Shown in pieces: positions 52,734 to 61,375 of a DNA stretch of 64,000 nucleotides; positions within the stretch are counted from its first letter, which is position 1, and each line of letters begins with the position of its first letter. The position numbers and the translations under genes are program-made. Location: contig NZ_CP014143.1 in NCBI RefSeq assembly GCF_001750105.1, positions 620,001 through 684,000 on the forward strand, given 5' to 3'. This DNA comes from Microbulbifer aggregans. Lineage in GTDB: Bacteria; Pseudomonadota; Gammaproteobacteria; Pseudomonadales; Cellvibrionaceae. The notes beneath the pieces were generated by a model, which saw only the letters and a list, made by a program, of their open reading frames with translations, had not been told where the DNA came from and searched no databases.

Positions 52734-52773
52734 TGTAATTTCACTACACCTCCTTTTCTGTAATTTCACTACA
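52734..52773. promoter_or_regulatory. Two TGTAATTTCACTACA direct repeats
   Basis: The identical 15-mer occurs at 52734-52748 and 52759-52773, 25 bases start to start, and each copy is itself a TGTA-N7-TACA dyad. The second ends 25 bases before the hydrolase ATG. Tandem identical sites in a divergent promoter suggest cooperative binding by a repressor or activator. Confidence 0.6.
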
Positions 52774-52798
52774 AAAAAGCGGCGGGAGAGATATTTGG

Positions 52799-53584
52799 AT
52801 GGGCAATCGCAGCAAAGTTTACTTTTCAAATAAGAACGGAAAAACGCTGGCCGGCATTCTGGAACTCCCTGAAGCACAGCCACGCGCTTATGCCCTGTTT
52901 GCGCCCTGCTTCACCTGTGGCAAAGATGTGCTCGCGGCATCGCGCATCAGCCGACAACTTGCAGGGCAGGGCTTTGCCGTACTGCGCTTCGATTTCACCG
53001 GCCTGGGAGACAGCGAAGGGGATTTTTCAGATACCAACTTCTCGACCAATGTGGCCGACCTCCTGAGTGCCGCTGACTTCCTGAAGCAACAACATCATCC
53101 GGTTGACCTATTGATCGGACACAGTCTCGGCGGCGCGGCGGTACTCGCGGCAGCGAGCCAGATTCCGGAGGCAAGGGCGATTGTCACCATCGCGGCGCCC
53201 GCCGATCCGGATCACGTGATCAAGCAGTTCGCATGCTCAGTGGACACGATTGCCGAAGAGGGCGCTGCGGAAGTGAACCTTGCGGGGCGCCCGTTTGTAA
53301 TCAAGCAACATTTTATCGAAGACCTGGATCAGCATGAGATGGGCTATATTCGCGATCTGGATCGCCCGCTTTTGATCTATCACTCACCGCTGGATGAGAC
53401 CGTATCCATCGAGGAAGCTGCCGAAATCTACAATCGGGCCATGCATCCCAAAAGCTTCATCAGCCTCGACAGCGCCGATCACCTCCTGACCAATGGTGAG
53501 GATGCCGTTTTCGTAGCGGATACGCTGGCCGCCTGGGCCGGGCGCTACCTGACACCAAAGAAAAGCGGGAAAAGTGATGCTTAG
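52799..53584 (+). CDS. Alpha/beta hydrolase of the OsmC-associated type (261 aa)
   Basis: KVYFSNKNGKTLAGILELPE and YALFAPCFTCGKDVLAASRISR, FDFTGLGDSEGDF and IGHSLGGAAVLAAAS (Ser nucleophile) define the fold; LLIYHSPLDETVSIEEA holds the Asp and SADHLLTNGED the His. It matches the N-terminal hydrolase of bifunctional hydrolase-OsmC proteins, but there is no OsmC domain here, so the length of 261 is the hydrolase alone. No signal peptide. It overlaps the next small gene by eight bases. Tandem dyads directly upstream imply tight regulation. Confidence 0.87.
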   Translation: MGNRSKVYFSNKNGKTLAGILELPEAQPRAYALFAPCFTCGKDVLAASRISRQLAGQGFAVLRFDFTGLGDSEGDFSDTNFSTNVADLLSAADFLKQQHHPVDLLIGHSLGGAAVLAAASQIPEARAIVTIAAPADPDHVIKQFACSVDTIAEEGAAEVNLAGRPFVIKQHFIEDLDQHEMGYIRDLDRPLLIYHSPLDETVSIEEAAEIYNRAMHPKSFISLDSADHLLTNGEDAVFVADTLAAWAGRYLTPKKSGKSDA

Positions 53585-53774
53585 CCTGGAGGAACATCAG
53601 GGAACCTGCCCCTACTGCGGCGAACCCATCACTGTCCTACTGGACCTCTCCCAGGGCACACACAGCTACGTGGAGGATTGCCAGGTCTGCTGTCGGCCGA
53701 TCAGCATTTCCGTGACTGAGGAGGAGGATGGCTCCTTGTCCGTTTCCCTGCACGATGAAAACAGCACTTTTTGA
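53577..53774 (+). CDS. CPXCG-motif small Cys-rich protein (65 aa)
   Basis: Two knuckles, CPYCGE near the N-terminus and DCQVCCRPI in the middle, fit the CPXCG family of short proteins that probably bind one zinc. The acidic C-terminus is short. The ATG at 53577 lies within the end of the hydrolase gene (8-base overlap); GTG at 53574 is possible. Coupled translation suggests a joint role. Function unknown. Confidence 0.87.
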   Translation: MLSLEEHQGTCPYCGEPITVLLDLSQGTHSYVEDCQVCCRPISISVTEEEDGSLSVSLHDENSTF

Positions 53775-53982
53775 ATAGTTACGATCAGTAGAGGCACGTT
53801 GCGTCTCTAGCCATTGCGACCCGCAACCCTTGACGGCACACCTTCACCAATAGATTATTCCCACGGAAAGCAATCAAAGAAATATTTTATTTCGCACCGT
53901 GACCAGTAAATAAACAACAAACCGTCGGTGAGTGAAGCTGCAAGGTGCGAGAGAAGGTGCGAGAAAGTGCCGGGGAAACTGT

Positions 53983-55485
53983 ATGCGTATTGGGATCAAG
54001 ACTGCGGCCATTGTGAAAGCCAGTGTCATTCGGCTTATCCAAGATGCCCCTGTAAGCGAGAGTGGCGGGCAGATATCCTCTGACGCCAATTACAGGTCCG
54101 GTCACCCCCGATATCCCGTCAGCCTCTTCAGTATTGCATCTCCGCAAATGCTGCTCGCGGCCGCGCTCCTGGTTTTGCCCCTTGTCTCGACCGCTCCGGC
54201 TGTCGCTGCTACGGAAAGTGAACGCTGTGAATATCCGAGGCTGCGTGTGGCGGATAGCCCGGAGTCCGTCGGCTTCTCTAGTGCCGGACTGGCGAGAGTC
54301 GATGAGCTGATCGAGCGCGACGTGGCTGCCGGCTTCCCGGGGGCGGCGCTACTCATCATCAAAGATGGCCGTATTGTCAAAAACTCCCAGTACGGGTTCC
54401 GACAGAAGTTTTCGGAAAACAAAGCACTCAAGCCGTTCAAGCCCGTCGAGAACAGCACCCTGTTTGACCTTGCATCAAACACCAAGATGTATGCCACCAA
54501 CTTTGCCCTGCAAAAATTGGTCAGCGAGGGCCAGCTGGACCTGCAGGCGCCGATCCGCGAATACCTGCCCGAATTCACTGACCAACAAGGCGATCAAATT
54601 CCCGGAAAGAACAGTCTGCGAGTGATCGATCTGCTGCATCATTCTGCAGGCTTTTCCCCAGACCCCCAATACCATAATCCGCGAGTGGCAAAAGCCCTCT
54701 TTTCGCAAGACAGGGAAAAGACTCTCGGCTTCATACCCCGGTCGCCGCTCAGCCACCAACCGGGAACCAAAACTGCTTACAGCGATACGGACTATATGCT
54801 GCTCGGTCTGTTGATCGAGCGCATTACAGGGGAGCAGCTGGATCACTACGTAGAACAACAGATCTACGCGCCGCTCGGGCTCGAGCGCACCAAGTTCAAT
54901 CCACTGCGCAAAGGATTCACTCCTGACCAGTTCGCCGCAACCGAACTGATGGGCAATACCCGAGACGGAGCGATCGATTTTCCCAATATCCGCCGACAAA
55001 CGCTTTTGGGCGAGGTGCACGACGAGAAAGCCTTTTATTCAATGGATGGTGTCTCTGGACATGCTGGGCTGTTCTCCACCACCAGCGACCTGGCCATATT
55101 ACTTCAGGTCATGCTCAATGGTGGCGGCTATGGCAATACCTGCGTGTTTAGCCGTGAGGTCATCCAGCGCTTCACCAGCCCGTCTCCCCTGAATCCGACG
55201 TTCGGCCTCGGCTGGAGAAAGAATGCCAACGAGGAAATGCAGTGGATGTTTGGAGAACTGGCCAGCGCAGCGGCCTACGGCCACACAGGCTGGACCGGCA
55301 CATTGACGATCATTGATCCCGCTTCCAATCTCGGCATTGTATTGCTCACCAACAAGAAGCACTCACCACTGGTCGACACCGGTAAAGGGGCTTATCGATT
55401 CCTCGGTGATCTCTTTGCTACCGGCCGCTACGGCCCAGTTGCAACCAGCGTCTATGAAGCGCTACTGCCGTCGGAGCCCCGCTGA
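53983..55485 (+). CDS. yfeW: Beta-lactamase-related serine hydrolase, PBP4B/YfeW-like (500 aa)
   Basis: Most of the sequence follows E. coli YfeW (PBP4B), as I recall it: YPRL..ADSPESVGFSSAG, LFDLASNTKMYATNFALQKL (S165-x-x-K168), the LHHSAGF segment, YSDTDYMLLG in the Tyr position, and GHTGWTGT in the KTG position. YfeW is a low-activity DD-carboxypeptidase. The ATG at 53983 has GGGGAAA upstream, but puts the hydrophobic signal segment (ILLAAALLVLP-like) at residues 56-76. A more internal ATG at 54148 would begin the signal directly but lacks a Shine-Dalgarno. A 49-residue N-terminal extension would be unusual. Confidence 0.85.
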   Translation: MRIGIKTAAIVKASVIRLIQDAPVSESGGQISSDANYRSGHPRYPVSLFSIASPQMLLAAALLVLPLVSTAPAVAATESERCEYPRLRVADSPESVGFSSAGLARVDELIERDVAAGFPGAALLIIKDGRIVKNSQYGFRQKFSENKALKPFKPVENSTLFDLASNTKMYATNFALQKLVSEGQLDLQAPIREYLPEFTDQQGDQIPGKNSLRVIDLLHHSAGFSPDPQYHNPRVAKALFSQDREKTLGFIPRSPLSHQPGTKTAYSDTDYMLLGLLIERITGEQLDHYVEQQIYAPLGLERTKFNPLRKGFTPDQFAATELMGNTRDGAIDFPNIRRQTLLGEVHDEKAFYSMDGVSGHAGLFSTTSDLAILLQVMLNGGGYGNTCVFSREVIQRFTSPSPLNPTFGLGWRKNANEEMQWMFGELASAAAYGHTGWTGTLTIIDPASNLGIVLLTNKKHSPLVDTGKGAYRFLGDLFATGRYGPVATSVYEALLPSEPR

Positions 55486-55665
55486 GAAGAGTAAAAGCAA
55501 ACATGTAATAGCCAGAGCTTTCATGCCCCATCACTGGGTATCCGACGCCTGTGCCAGGGCAGCAAATCCTACCGAGATTACCTCTTTCCGATTACTAGCG
55601 CGGCCGATAAAATCCGCGCTCTCCTGCCACATCATTCCCATCAACCGTTATCGGAGTACCTCCTG

Positions 55666-56064
55666 ATGGAACAGGCCGCCAGTGATATCGTTTTCCAAAG
55701 CTACGGGCGCTGCTGTAATAATGAGCAGTTTTTTGTCGACTTCTACGATCGCTTCATGGGCAGTTCTGCAGAAATTCGCACACTGTTTGCGGAAACAGAT
55801 ATGACGCAGCAGCGCCACCTGCTTCGCAACGGCATTATGCAGCTGGTACTGCACGCACGAGGCATGCCGGACACCAAGCTGCGCGCCCTGGGTGAGAGCC
55901 ACTCACGTAAGGGATATGGAATTCAGCCTCAGTGGTACAGCCTCTGGCTGCAGTCATTAATTGATACGATCCGCGAACACGACCCGCAATTTGATCCGCA
56001 AATTGAATCCAGCTGGCGCGAGGCAATTGGCCCCGGCATAGAACTGATTCGCAACGCCTACTGA
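55666..56064 (+). CDS. Single-domain globin (132 aa)
   Basis: The protein has the globin helix pattern with proximal His79 in ALGESHSRKGYGI, the segment LFAETDMTQQRHLLRNGI around the distal pocket, and a C-terminal EAIGPGIELIRNA helix. Length (132) suits a single-domain or group-of-three-over-three sensor/scavenging globin rather than a truncated globin with TrHbII marks. Binding of O2 or NO is expected. No reductase domain is attached. The gene has a GGAG at ten bases and stands alone. Confidence 0.87.
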   Translation: MEQAASDIVFQSYGRCCNNEQFFVDFYDRFMGSSAEIRTLFAETDMTQQRHLLRNGIMQLVLHARGMPDTKLRALGESHSRKGYGIQPQWYSLWLQSLIDTIREHDPQFDPQIESSWREAIGPGIELIRNAY

Positions 56065-56257
56065 CGCACACCCGCTGCATCTGTCACAAATGAATGACCG
56101 GCATGCTCCGGTCATTTGCCTCTCTCAAGCACGCCCTGTATAAAGTTCGTGCACCGTTGATTGTTCCGCATCGCTGATTGTCCGGCAGGCATTGACCTGC
56201 CCGCCGCCCTCCGTGCGGACAATCCGGCTCCGAAAACTTCAAGAATAAGGAAATCCC

Positions 56258-59095
56258 ATGAAAACCGTACGTCCGTTCTGGATTCCGGCGGTATTGGCGC
56301 TAGCGCTATCTGGCTGCGGGGAACCACCGCAACCAGGCAGCAACTCCGGGCAGGCTTCCGCCGACACGAAGTCACCGCTCGCCACCAGCCAGACTGCCAT
56401 CACTCCCCTGAAGATCCCCTACGAAAAATTCACCCTCGACAACGGCCTGCGTGTCATCGTGCACGAAGATCGCAAGGCACCGATCGTTTCTGTGGGTATC
56501 TGGTATCACGTGGGCTCCAAGGACGAAAAGCCCGGGCGCACCGGTTTTGCGCACCTGTTCGAACATCTGATGTTCAATGGCTCGGAAAACTATAACGACG
56601 AGTTTTTCAAGCCATTTGAAGCCGCCGGCGCAACCGGGATGAACGGCACTACCTGGCTCGATCGCACCAATTACTTCGAAACAGTGCCCAGCAATGCGCT
56701 GGATATGGCACTGTGGATGGAATCTGATCGGATGGGCCACCTGCTTGGTGCCGTCACCCAGGAAAAGCTCGATGAGCAGCGCGGCGTGGTTCAGAACGAA
56801 AAGCGCCAGGGTCAGAACCAGCCTTACGGGAAAGTCTGGGAACAGATGCAGAAGGCAATTTTCCCCGAAGGTCACCCGTACTCCTGGACCACGATCGGCT
56901 CCATGGAGGACCTGAACGCGGCTTCACTCGAGGACGTCCATAACTGGTTCAAGCAGTATTATGGCGCAGCCAATACCGTACTGGTCCTTGCCGGTGATAT
57001 CGATTTGGAGACTGCGAAAGAAAAGGCCAATAAATATTTCGGTGATATCCCCGCCGGGCCACCACTGATCAAGAAGGAAGCCTGGATCGCCAAGCGCGAT
57101 GAATCCAAGCGCGAAAAAATGTTCGACCGAGTGGCTCAGTCACGTATCTACAAAGTGTGGAATGCGCCTTACATGGGTCATGAGGACAGTAATGCGCTCT
57201 CCCTGGCTGCAGCCGTGCTCGGCTCCGGTAAGAACTCCCGCCTGTATGAGCGCCTGGTCTACAAGGACCAGATCGCTACCAGCGTCGAAACGGCACTCTA
57301 TGAGTTTGAGCTCGCCTCTGTTTTACAGGTCATTGCCGATGCCAAGACCGGCGTTGAACTGGCCACAGTAGAAGCAGCGATCGAAGAAGAGCTCGCGCGC
57401 TTTATGGAGGAAGGCCCGACCGAAGAAGAACTGGCCCGGGTCATCATGAGCGAGTACGCCGAGAGCGCCCGCAATCTGGAGCAGGTTGGCGGCTGGAGCG
57501 GCAAGGGTGTGATTCTGGCCCGTGGTGAGCTGTACCACGGGGACCCCAACGCCCTGCTGGTAGATATCGACGAGAAACAGCAGCTTTCCCCAGAGCAAGT
57601 GCGCACCGCAGCCAAGGAGTGGCTGGCAAGTGGCGACTACAACCTCGAAGTCCGTCCGTTCCCCGAGTACAAGGTGGCCAGCGCGGGCGCAGACCGATCA
57701 GAATTGCCCGACACTGGCGAATTCCCGAGTGTGCCATTCCCGCAACTGCAGACCACCGAGCTCTCCAACGGTCTGAAGGTCGTGCTGGCCGAGCGGCATG
57801 CTGTACCGATGGTCAACATGCACTTGATGTTTGACGCTGGCTACGCGGCAGACCTGGGACAAACCCTCGGCACCGCTGGTTACACCATGTCGATGCTGAA
57901 GGAAGGGACCAGTAATTTCACTGCGCTTGAACTCGATGCCCGCCAGGAAATGCTCGGTGCGCGTATCTATGCCAATACTCAGATCGATGTCTCCAACGTG
58001 GGCCTCGAGGCGCTGACCAGCACCCTCGATGAATCCGTTGCACTGTTCGCCGATGTGGTGATTCGCCCCACCTTCGCTGAGGAAGAGATCGAGCGCAAAC
58101 GCACTCGCTGGCTGGCGATGATCGATCAGGAAAAAACCCGGCCAGTGCAAATGGCATTGCGCACGCTGCCGCCACTGCTCTACGGTGAGGATCACGCTTA
58201 CGGGGTGCCGCTTACCGGCAGTGGCACCAAGGAATCGATCAACGCCCTGACCAGAGAGGATCTGGTCCGGCACCACCAGACATGGATTCGTCCAGACAAC
58301 GCGACCATGGTCGTCGCGGGTGATATCACCATGGATGCTCTGACCGAAAAACTGGAACAGCATTTCGCAGACTGGCGTGCGCCGGAAGCACCAATGCCGC
58401 AAAAGAACCTGGCTCAGGTTCCGCTGCCGGCAGAGGCTCGCGTGTTCCTGATCGATAAGCCGGACTCGGAGCAGTCCATCATCATTGGCGGCCTGCTGGA
58501 TTCTTCGGACAGGACCACTGACAGCGAAGCTCTGGATATGATGAACGATATCCTCGGCGGTACTTTTACCTCGCGTATCAATATGAACCTGCGCGAAGAT
58601 AAGAGCTGGGCTTATGGCGCCTTCTCCTTCCTCATCGATACCAAGGGCCAGCAGCCATTCCTTGTCTATGCGCCGGTGCAAACAGACAAAACCAGTGAGT
58701 CTATAAAGGAACTGCAAAAGGAGCTGCGTGGTTACATCGGTACAGCGCCCGCTGAGATGGCCGAGCTGCAAAAGGTCAAGGACAAGCGTGTCAATGAATT
58801 GCCGGGGCGCTTCGAGACCATCAACGCGATCCTCGGTGCAACCCGGGAGATGGTGAAATACGAGCGTCCGCTGGATTACATGGATGGCTATGCCGACCTG
58901 ATCCGTAACGCTGACCTGGATACCATCCACAGCCTCGCTCGCGAGACTATCAAGCCCGATCAGTTCACCTGGGTGATTGTCGGTGATAAGCGCAAGATCG
59001 CCGATGGCATCCGCGACCTGGATATCGCGCCGATCGTCGAAATCGACGCAGATGGCAATCTGGTGGAAGAAGCGGATATCGCCAGCGGTCAGTGA
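56258..59095 (+). CDS. Tandem M16 zinc metallopeptidase lipoprotein (945 aa)
   Basis: The signal ends in LSGC (Cys20) with a strong AAGGAA Shine-Dalgarno. Two M16 repeats follow. The first holds the active site H99-x-x-E102-H103 in AHLFEHLMF and the downstream Glu in LDEQRGVVQNEKR. The second (from about residue 495, LSNGLKVVLAERHAV) lacks the HxxEH motif, as usual in tandem M16 proteins where it completes the closed chamber. It would degrade peptides in the periplasm, like the pitrilysin/PqqL group. The gene is flanked by non-coding spacers, so it is probably monocistronic. Confidence 0.93.
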   Translation: MKTVRPFWIPAVLALALSGCGEPPQPGSNSGQASADTKSPLATSQTAITPLKIPYEKFTLDNGLRVIVHEDRKAPIVSVGIWYHVGSKDEKPGRTGFAHLFEHLMFNGSENYNDEFFKPFEAAGATGMNGTTWLDRTNYFETVPSNALDMALWMESDRMGHLLGAVTQEKLDEQRGVVQNEKRQGQNQPYGKVWEQMQKAIFPEGHPYSWTTIGSMEDLNAASLEDVHNWFKQYYGAANTVLVLAGDIDLETAKEKANKYFGDIPAGPPLIKKEAWIAKRDESKREKMFDRVAQSRIYKVWNAPYMGHEDSNALSLAAAVLGSGKNSRLYERLVYKDQIATSVETALYEFELASVLQVIADAKTGVELATVEAAIEEELARFMEEGPTEEELARVIMSEYAESARNLEQVGGWSGKGVILARGELYHGDPNALLVDIDEKQQLSPEQVRTAAKEWLASGDYNLEVRPFPEYKVASAGADRSELPDTGEFPSVPFPQLQTTELSNGLKVVLAERHAVPMVNMHLMFDAGYAADLGQTLGTAGYTMSMLKEGTSNFTALELDARQEMLGARIYANTQIDVSNVGLEALTSTLDESVALFADVVIRPTFAEEEIERKRTRWLAMIDQEKTRPVQMALRTLPPLLYGEDHAYGVPLTGSGTKESINALTREDLVRHHQTWIRPDNATMVVAGDITMDALTEKLEQHFADWRAPEAPMPQKNLAQVPLPAEARVFLIDKPDSEQSIIIGGLLDSSDRTTDSEALDMMNDILGGTFTSRINMNLREDKSWAYGAFSFLIDTKGQQPFLVYAPVQTDKTSESIKELQKELRGYIGTAPAEMAELQKVKDKRVNELPGRFETINAILGATREMVKYERPLDYMDGYADLIRNADLDTIHSLARETIKPDQFTWVIVGDKRKIADGIRDLDIAPIVEIDADGNLVEEADIASGQ

Positions 59096-59118
59096 GTCTC
59101 TTTTCACTTCACTAACAT

Positions 59119-59141
59119 GCTGCCGGCCCTGGGCCGGCAGC
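59119..59141. terminator. Perfect 10-bp hairpin after the M16 gene
   Basis: GCTGCCGGCC (59119-59128) pairs with GGCCGGCAGC (59132-59141) around CTG, 24 bases after the stop. There is no T-run. Confidence 0.55.
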
Positions 59142-59617
59142 TCTCCCCCCAAATCCCCACTCTACTTTTTCTTTAATGCTCGCCGCTGCTAGTTGTCTTT
59201 TTTCTGGCTAGCTCTTTCACGGCCTGACTGGCACGCCAATTCCAAGTACCAATTGCCACGTGACAATTTCGTATAAACAGCCTTGCAGCTTAAATGGAAA
59301 AAATTTTTCGGAGAGGACAAAAAGGAAGTAATGACAGGTACCAGTGTACCAATCAATAATTGGAGATCTACAAGGTAAACGAACCTAGCCCCCAAGCCCG
59401 CAAAGCTTAACGCGCCAACTTTGCAACAATATTTCCAGATTGCCAATCGCTTCACAGGCCGCTAATTTTTTCAGTACTATCTGGAAAAACAGTGCTAATT
59501 TCAGTTTTCCTCCACCAGAGGTCTGCGCTTTCAAAACCGACTTACCTGCGGGCATGAGGGTGCTGTTGGTGTGGTCAACAATAAATCTAGACAAGGCCCA
59601 CTCCGGAGCTAATTTCT
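59142..59617. other. AT-rich leader region before the S8 peptidase
   Basis: Nearly 480 bases without a supported gene. It is clearly more AT-rich than its flanks, with long A/T tracts around 59280-59350 and 59460-59510. It should hold the peptidase promoter and leader. Short frames on both strands have no Shine-Dalgarno or family match. A transferred or decayed segment is possible. Confidence 0.4.
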
Positions 59618-61180
59618 ATGAGCAAGCTTTTCTCCGTGTTCACTGCCAGTGCACTCGCAATGGCAGTATCTGCCCAGACATCCGCCGCGGCAGATGAACG
59701 CTATATCGTTAAATTCCAGAATGGCAAAGGCGCAGCTGTAAAGTCACAGCTACAAAAGGCCGGCGGTCGCTCAGCGCTGTCGCTGGACAAGCACAATGCC
59801 GTTGCCGCCTACTTGCCAGAGCGTGCCCTGCGCGCCATGCAGAATAATCCCAATGTGGAGTACGTAGAGAAAGACGCCAAGCGTTATCTCATGGCGCAGG
59901 AAGTGCCCTTTGGCATTCCTATGGTTCAAGCAGACCAGGTCAGCGATATGGCTACGGGCAATCGCACCGTCTGCATCATCGACTCCGGTTACGACCTCGG
60001 CCATGAAGACCTGTCCGGCAATGCCGTGACTGGCTCCAATGACGGCGGCACCGGCAACTGGTACGAAGACCAGAACGGACACGGCACCCATGTGGCCGGT
60101 ACCATCGCCGCCATCAATAACAGCGTCGGCGTCGTCGGCGTGATGCCCAGCGCCAATGTGAACCTGCATATCGTCAAGGTGTTCAATGCCGATGGCTGGG
60201 GCTACTCCTCTTCCCTGGTAGCCGCTGCCGACACCTGTGCCGCCAACGGTGCTGACGTGATCAATATGAGTCTCGGTGGCTCTTTCAAGTCCCGTACCGA
60301 AGACCAGGCCTTCGCCAGCCTGCTGAGCCAGGGTGTGCTGTCTATTGCAGCCGCCGGTAACGATGGCAATACCCGCCACTCCTACCCGGCTTCCTACGAT
60401 TCCGTCATGTCCATCGCGGCTGTCGATAGCAACAAGATGATTGCCGACTTCTCCCAGCAGACCGATCAGGTCGAGCTGGCAGGTCCCGGCGTGGATGTGC
60501 TCTCCAGTGTGCCGACCGGTAGCGCTACTGTGAGCTCGGTGTCAGTCGGAGGCAGTGCGGTAGATTCTTCCGGGATGGAAGGGAGTCCCCTGGATTCCGC
60601 GTCCGGCGCTCTGGTGGATTGCGGTCTGGGTGAATCCGCCTGTACCGACGCTGCCGGCGAGATCTGCCTGATCTCCCGCGGCAACATCAGCTTTGCCGAC
60701 AAGGTGCTGGCCTGTGAGGCCGGCGGTGGTATTGGCGCCATCATCTACAACAATGAGCCTGGCATGCTGTACGGCACTCTGGGCGAAGTAGCCACCAGTA
60801 TCCCGTCTGTCGGCATCTCCGATACGGACGGTGCGGCGCTGATGGGCCAGCTGGGCACCTCCGCTACCGTTACCGTTGAGCCGGGTGACTACGCCTACTT
60901 TAACGGCACCTCCATGGCGACTCCGCATGTGGCCGGCGTAGCGGCTCTGGTATGGAGCCACTTCGAGAGCTGCTCTGCCAGCGACATCCGCGCGGCCATG
61001 AATGCCACCGCGGAAGACCTGGGCGCAGCCGGTCGTGACAACGCCTACGGCTACGGTCTGGTCCAGGCGAAGGCCGCCTTTGACTACCTGACAGCCAATG
61101 GTTGTGGTGGCGGCACCGGCGGTGGTGACACCGGCGGTGGCGGCAATGGCGGTGGCAAAGGGGGCGGTAAGCCCAAGTAA
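59618..61180 (+). CDS. S8 subtilisin-family serine peptidase with PA insertion and Gly-rich tail (520 aa)
   Basis: A signal peptide (cleavage about residue 24) is followed by an I9-type propeptide (YIVKFQNGKGAAVKSQL) to about residue 95. The catalytic triad is Asp122 (IIDSGYD), His155 (NGHGTH) and Ser432 (GTSMATPHVAG), with oxyanion Asn in AAAGNDGNT. The gap between Asn and Ser carries an inserted protease-associated (PA) domain of about 120 residues (VDCGLGESACTDAAGEICLI). The protein ends in a 24-residue Gly-rich tail with Lys (KGGGKPK) and no PPC or type IX sorting domain. It is an extracellular endopeptidase. GGAG lies ten bases upstream. Confidence 0.95.
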   Translation: MSKLFSVFTASALAMAVSAQTSAAADERYIVKFQNGKGAAVKSQLQKAGGRSALSLDKHNAVAAYLPERALRAMQNNPNVEYVEKDAKRYLMAQEVPFGIPMVQADQVSDMATGNRTVCIIDSGYDLGHEDLSGNAVTGSNDGGTGNWYEDQNGHGTHVAGTIAAINNSVGVVGVMPSANVNLHIVKVFNADGWGYSSSLVAAADTCAANGADVINMSLGGSFKSRTEDQAFASLLSQGVLSIAAAGNDGNTRHSYPASYDSVMSIAAVDSNKMIADFSQQTDQVELAGPGVDVLSSVPTGSATVSSVSVGGSAVDSSGMEGSPLDSASGALVDCGLGESACTDAAGEICLISRGNISFADKVLACEAGGGIGAIIYNNEPGMLYGTLGEVATSIPSVGISDTDGAALMGQLGTSATVTVEPGDYAYFNGTSMATPHVAGVAALVWSHFESCSASDIRAAMNATAEDLGAAGRDNAYGYGLVQAKAAFDYLTANGCGGGTGGGDTGGGGNGGGKGGGKPK

Positions 61181-61204
61181 CAGCCACTCACTATTGATCG
61201 CATA

Positions 61205-61226
61205 AGGGGCCTCCGGGCCCCTTTTT
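61205..61226 (+). terminator. Intrinsic terminator of the S8 peptidase gene
   Basis: AGGGGCC (61205-61211) pairs with GGCCCCT (61216-61222) around TCCG, followed by a five-T run. It starts 25 bases after the stop codon. Confidence 0.9.
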
Positions 61227-61375
61227 CATTGCTGACATTGGTCTGTCGTTCCTGCTACCTCACCCCTCGTCGTGCCCGTACACCTGCCTGTCGAAAAAAG
61301 TTTTCAGTCCGTGCATCCATTCGGCATCCTCAACGCATCCTACCCATAACTGAGATGAAAACTGGATTACCCGAC

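Noticed and set aside
52799..53584. Fusion with an OsmC domain, as in bifunctional homologues
   Set aside because: The frame ends after the hydrolase domain and the next gene is a CPXCG protein, so no OsmC part is present.
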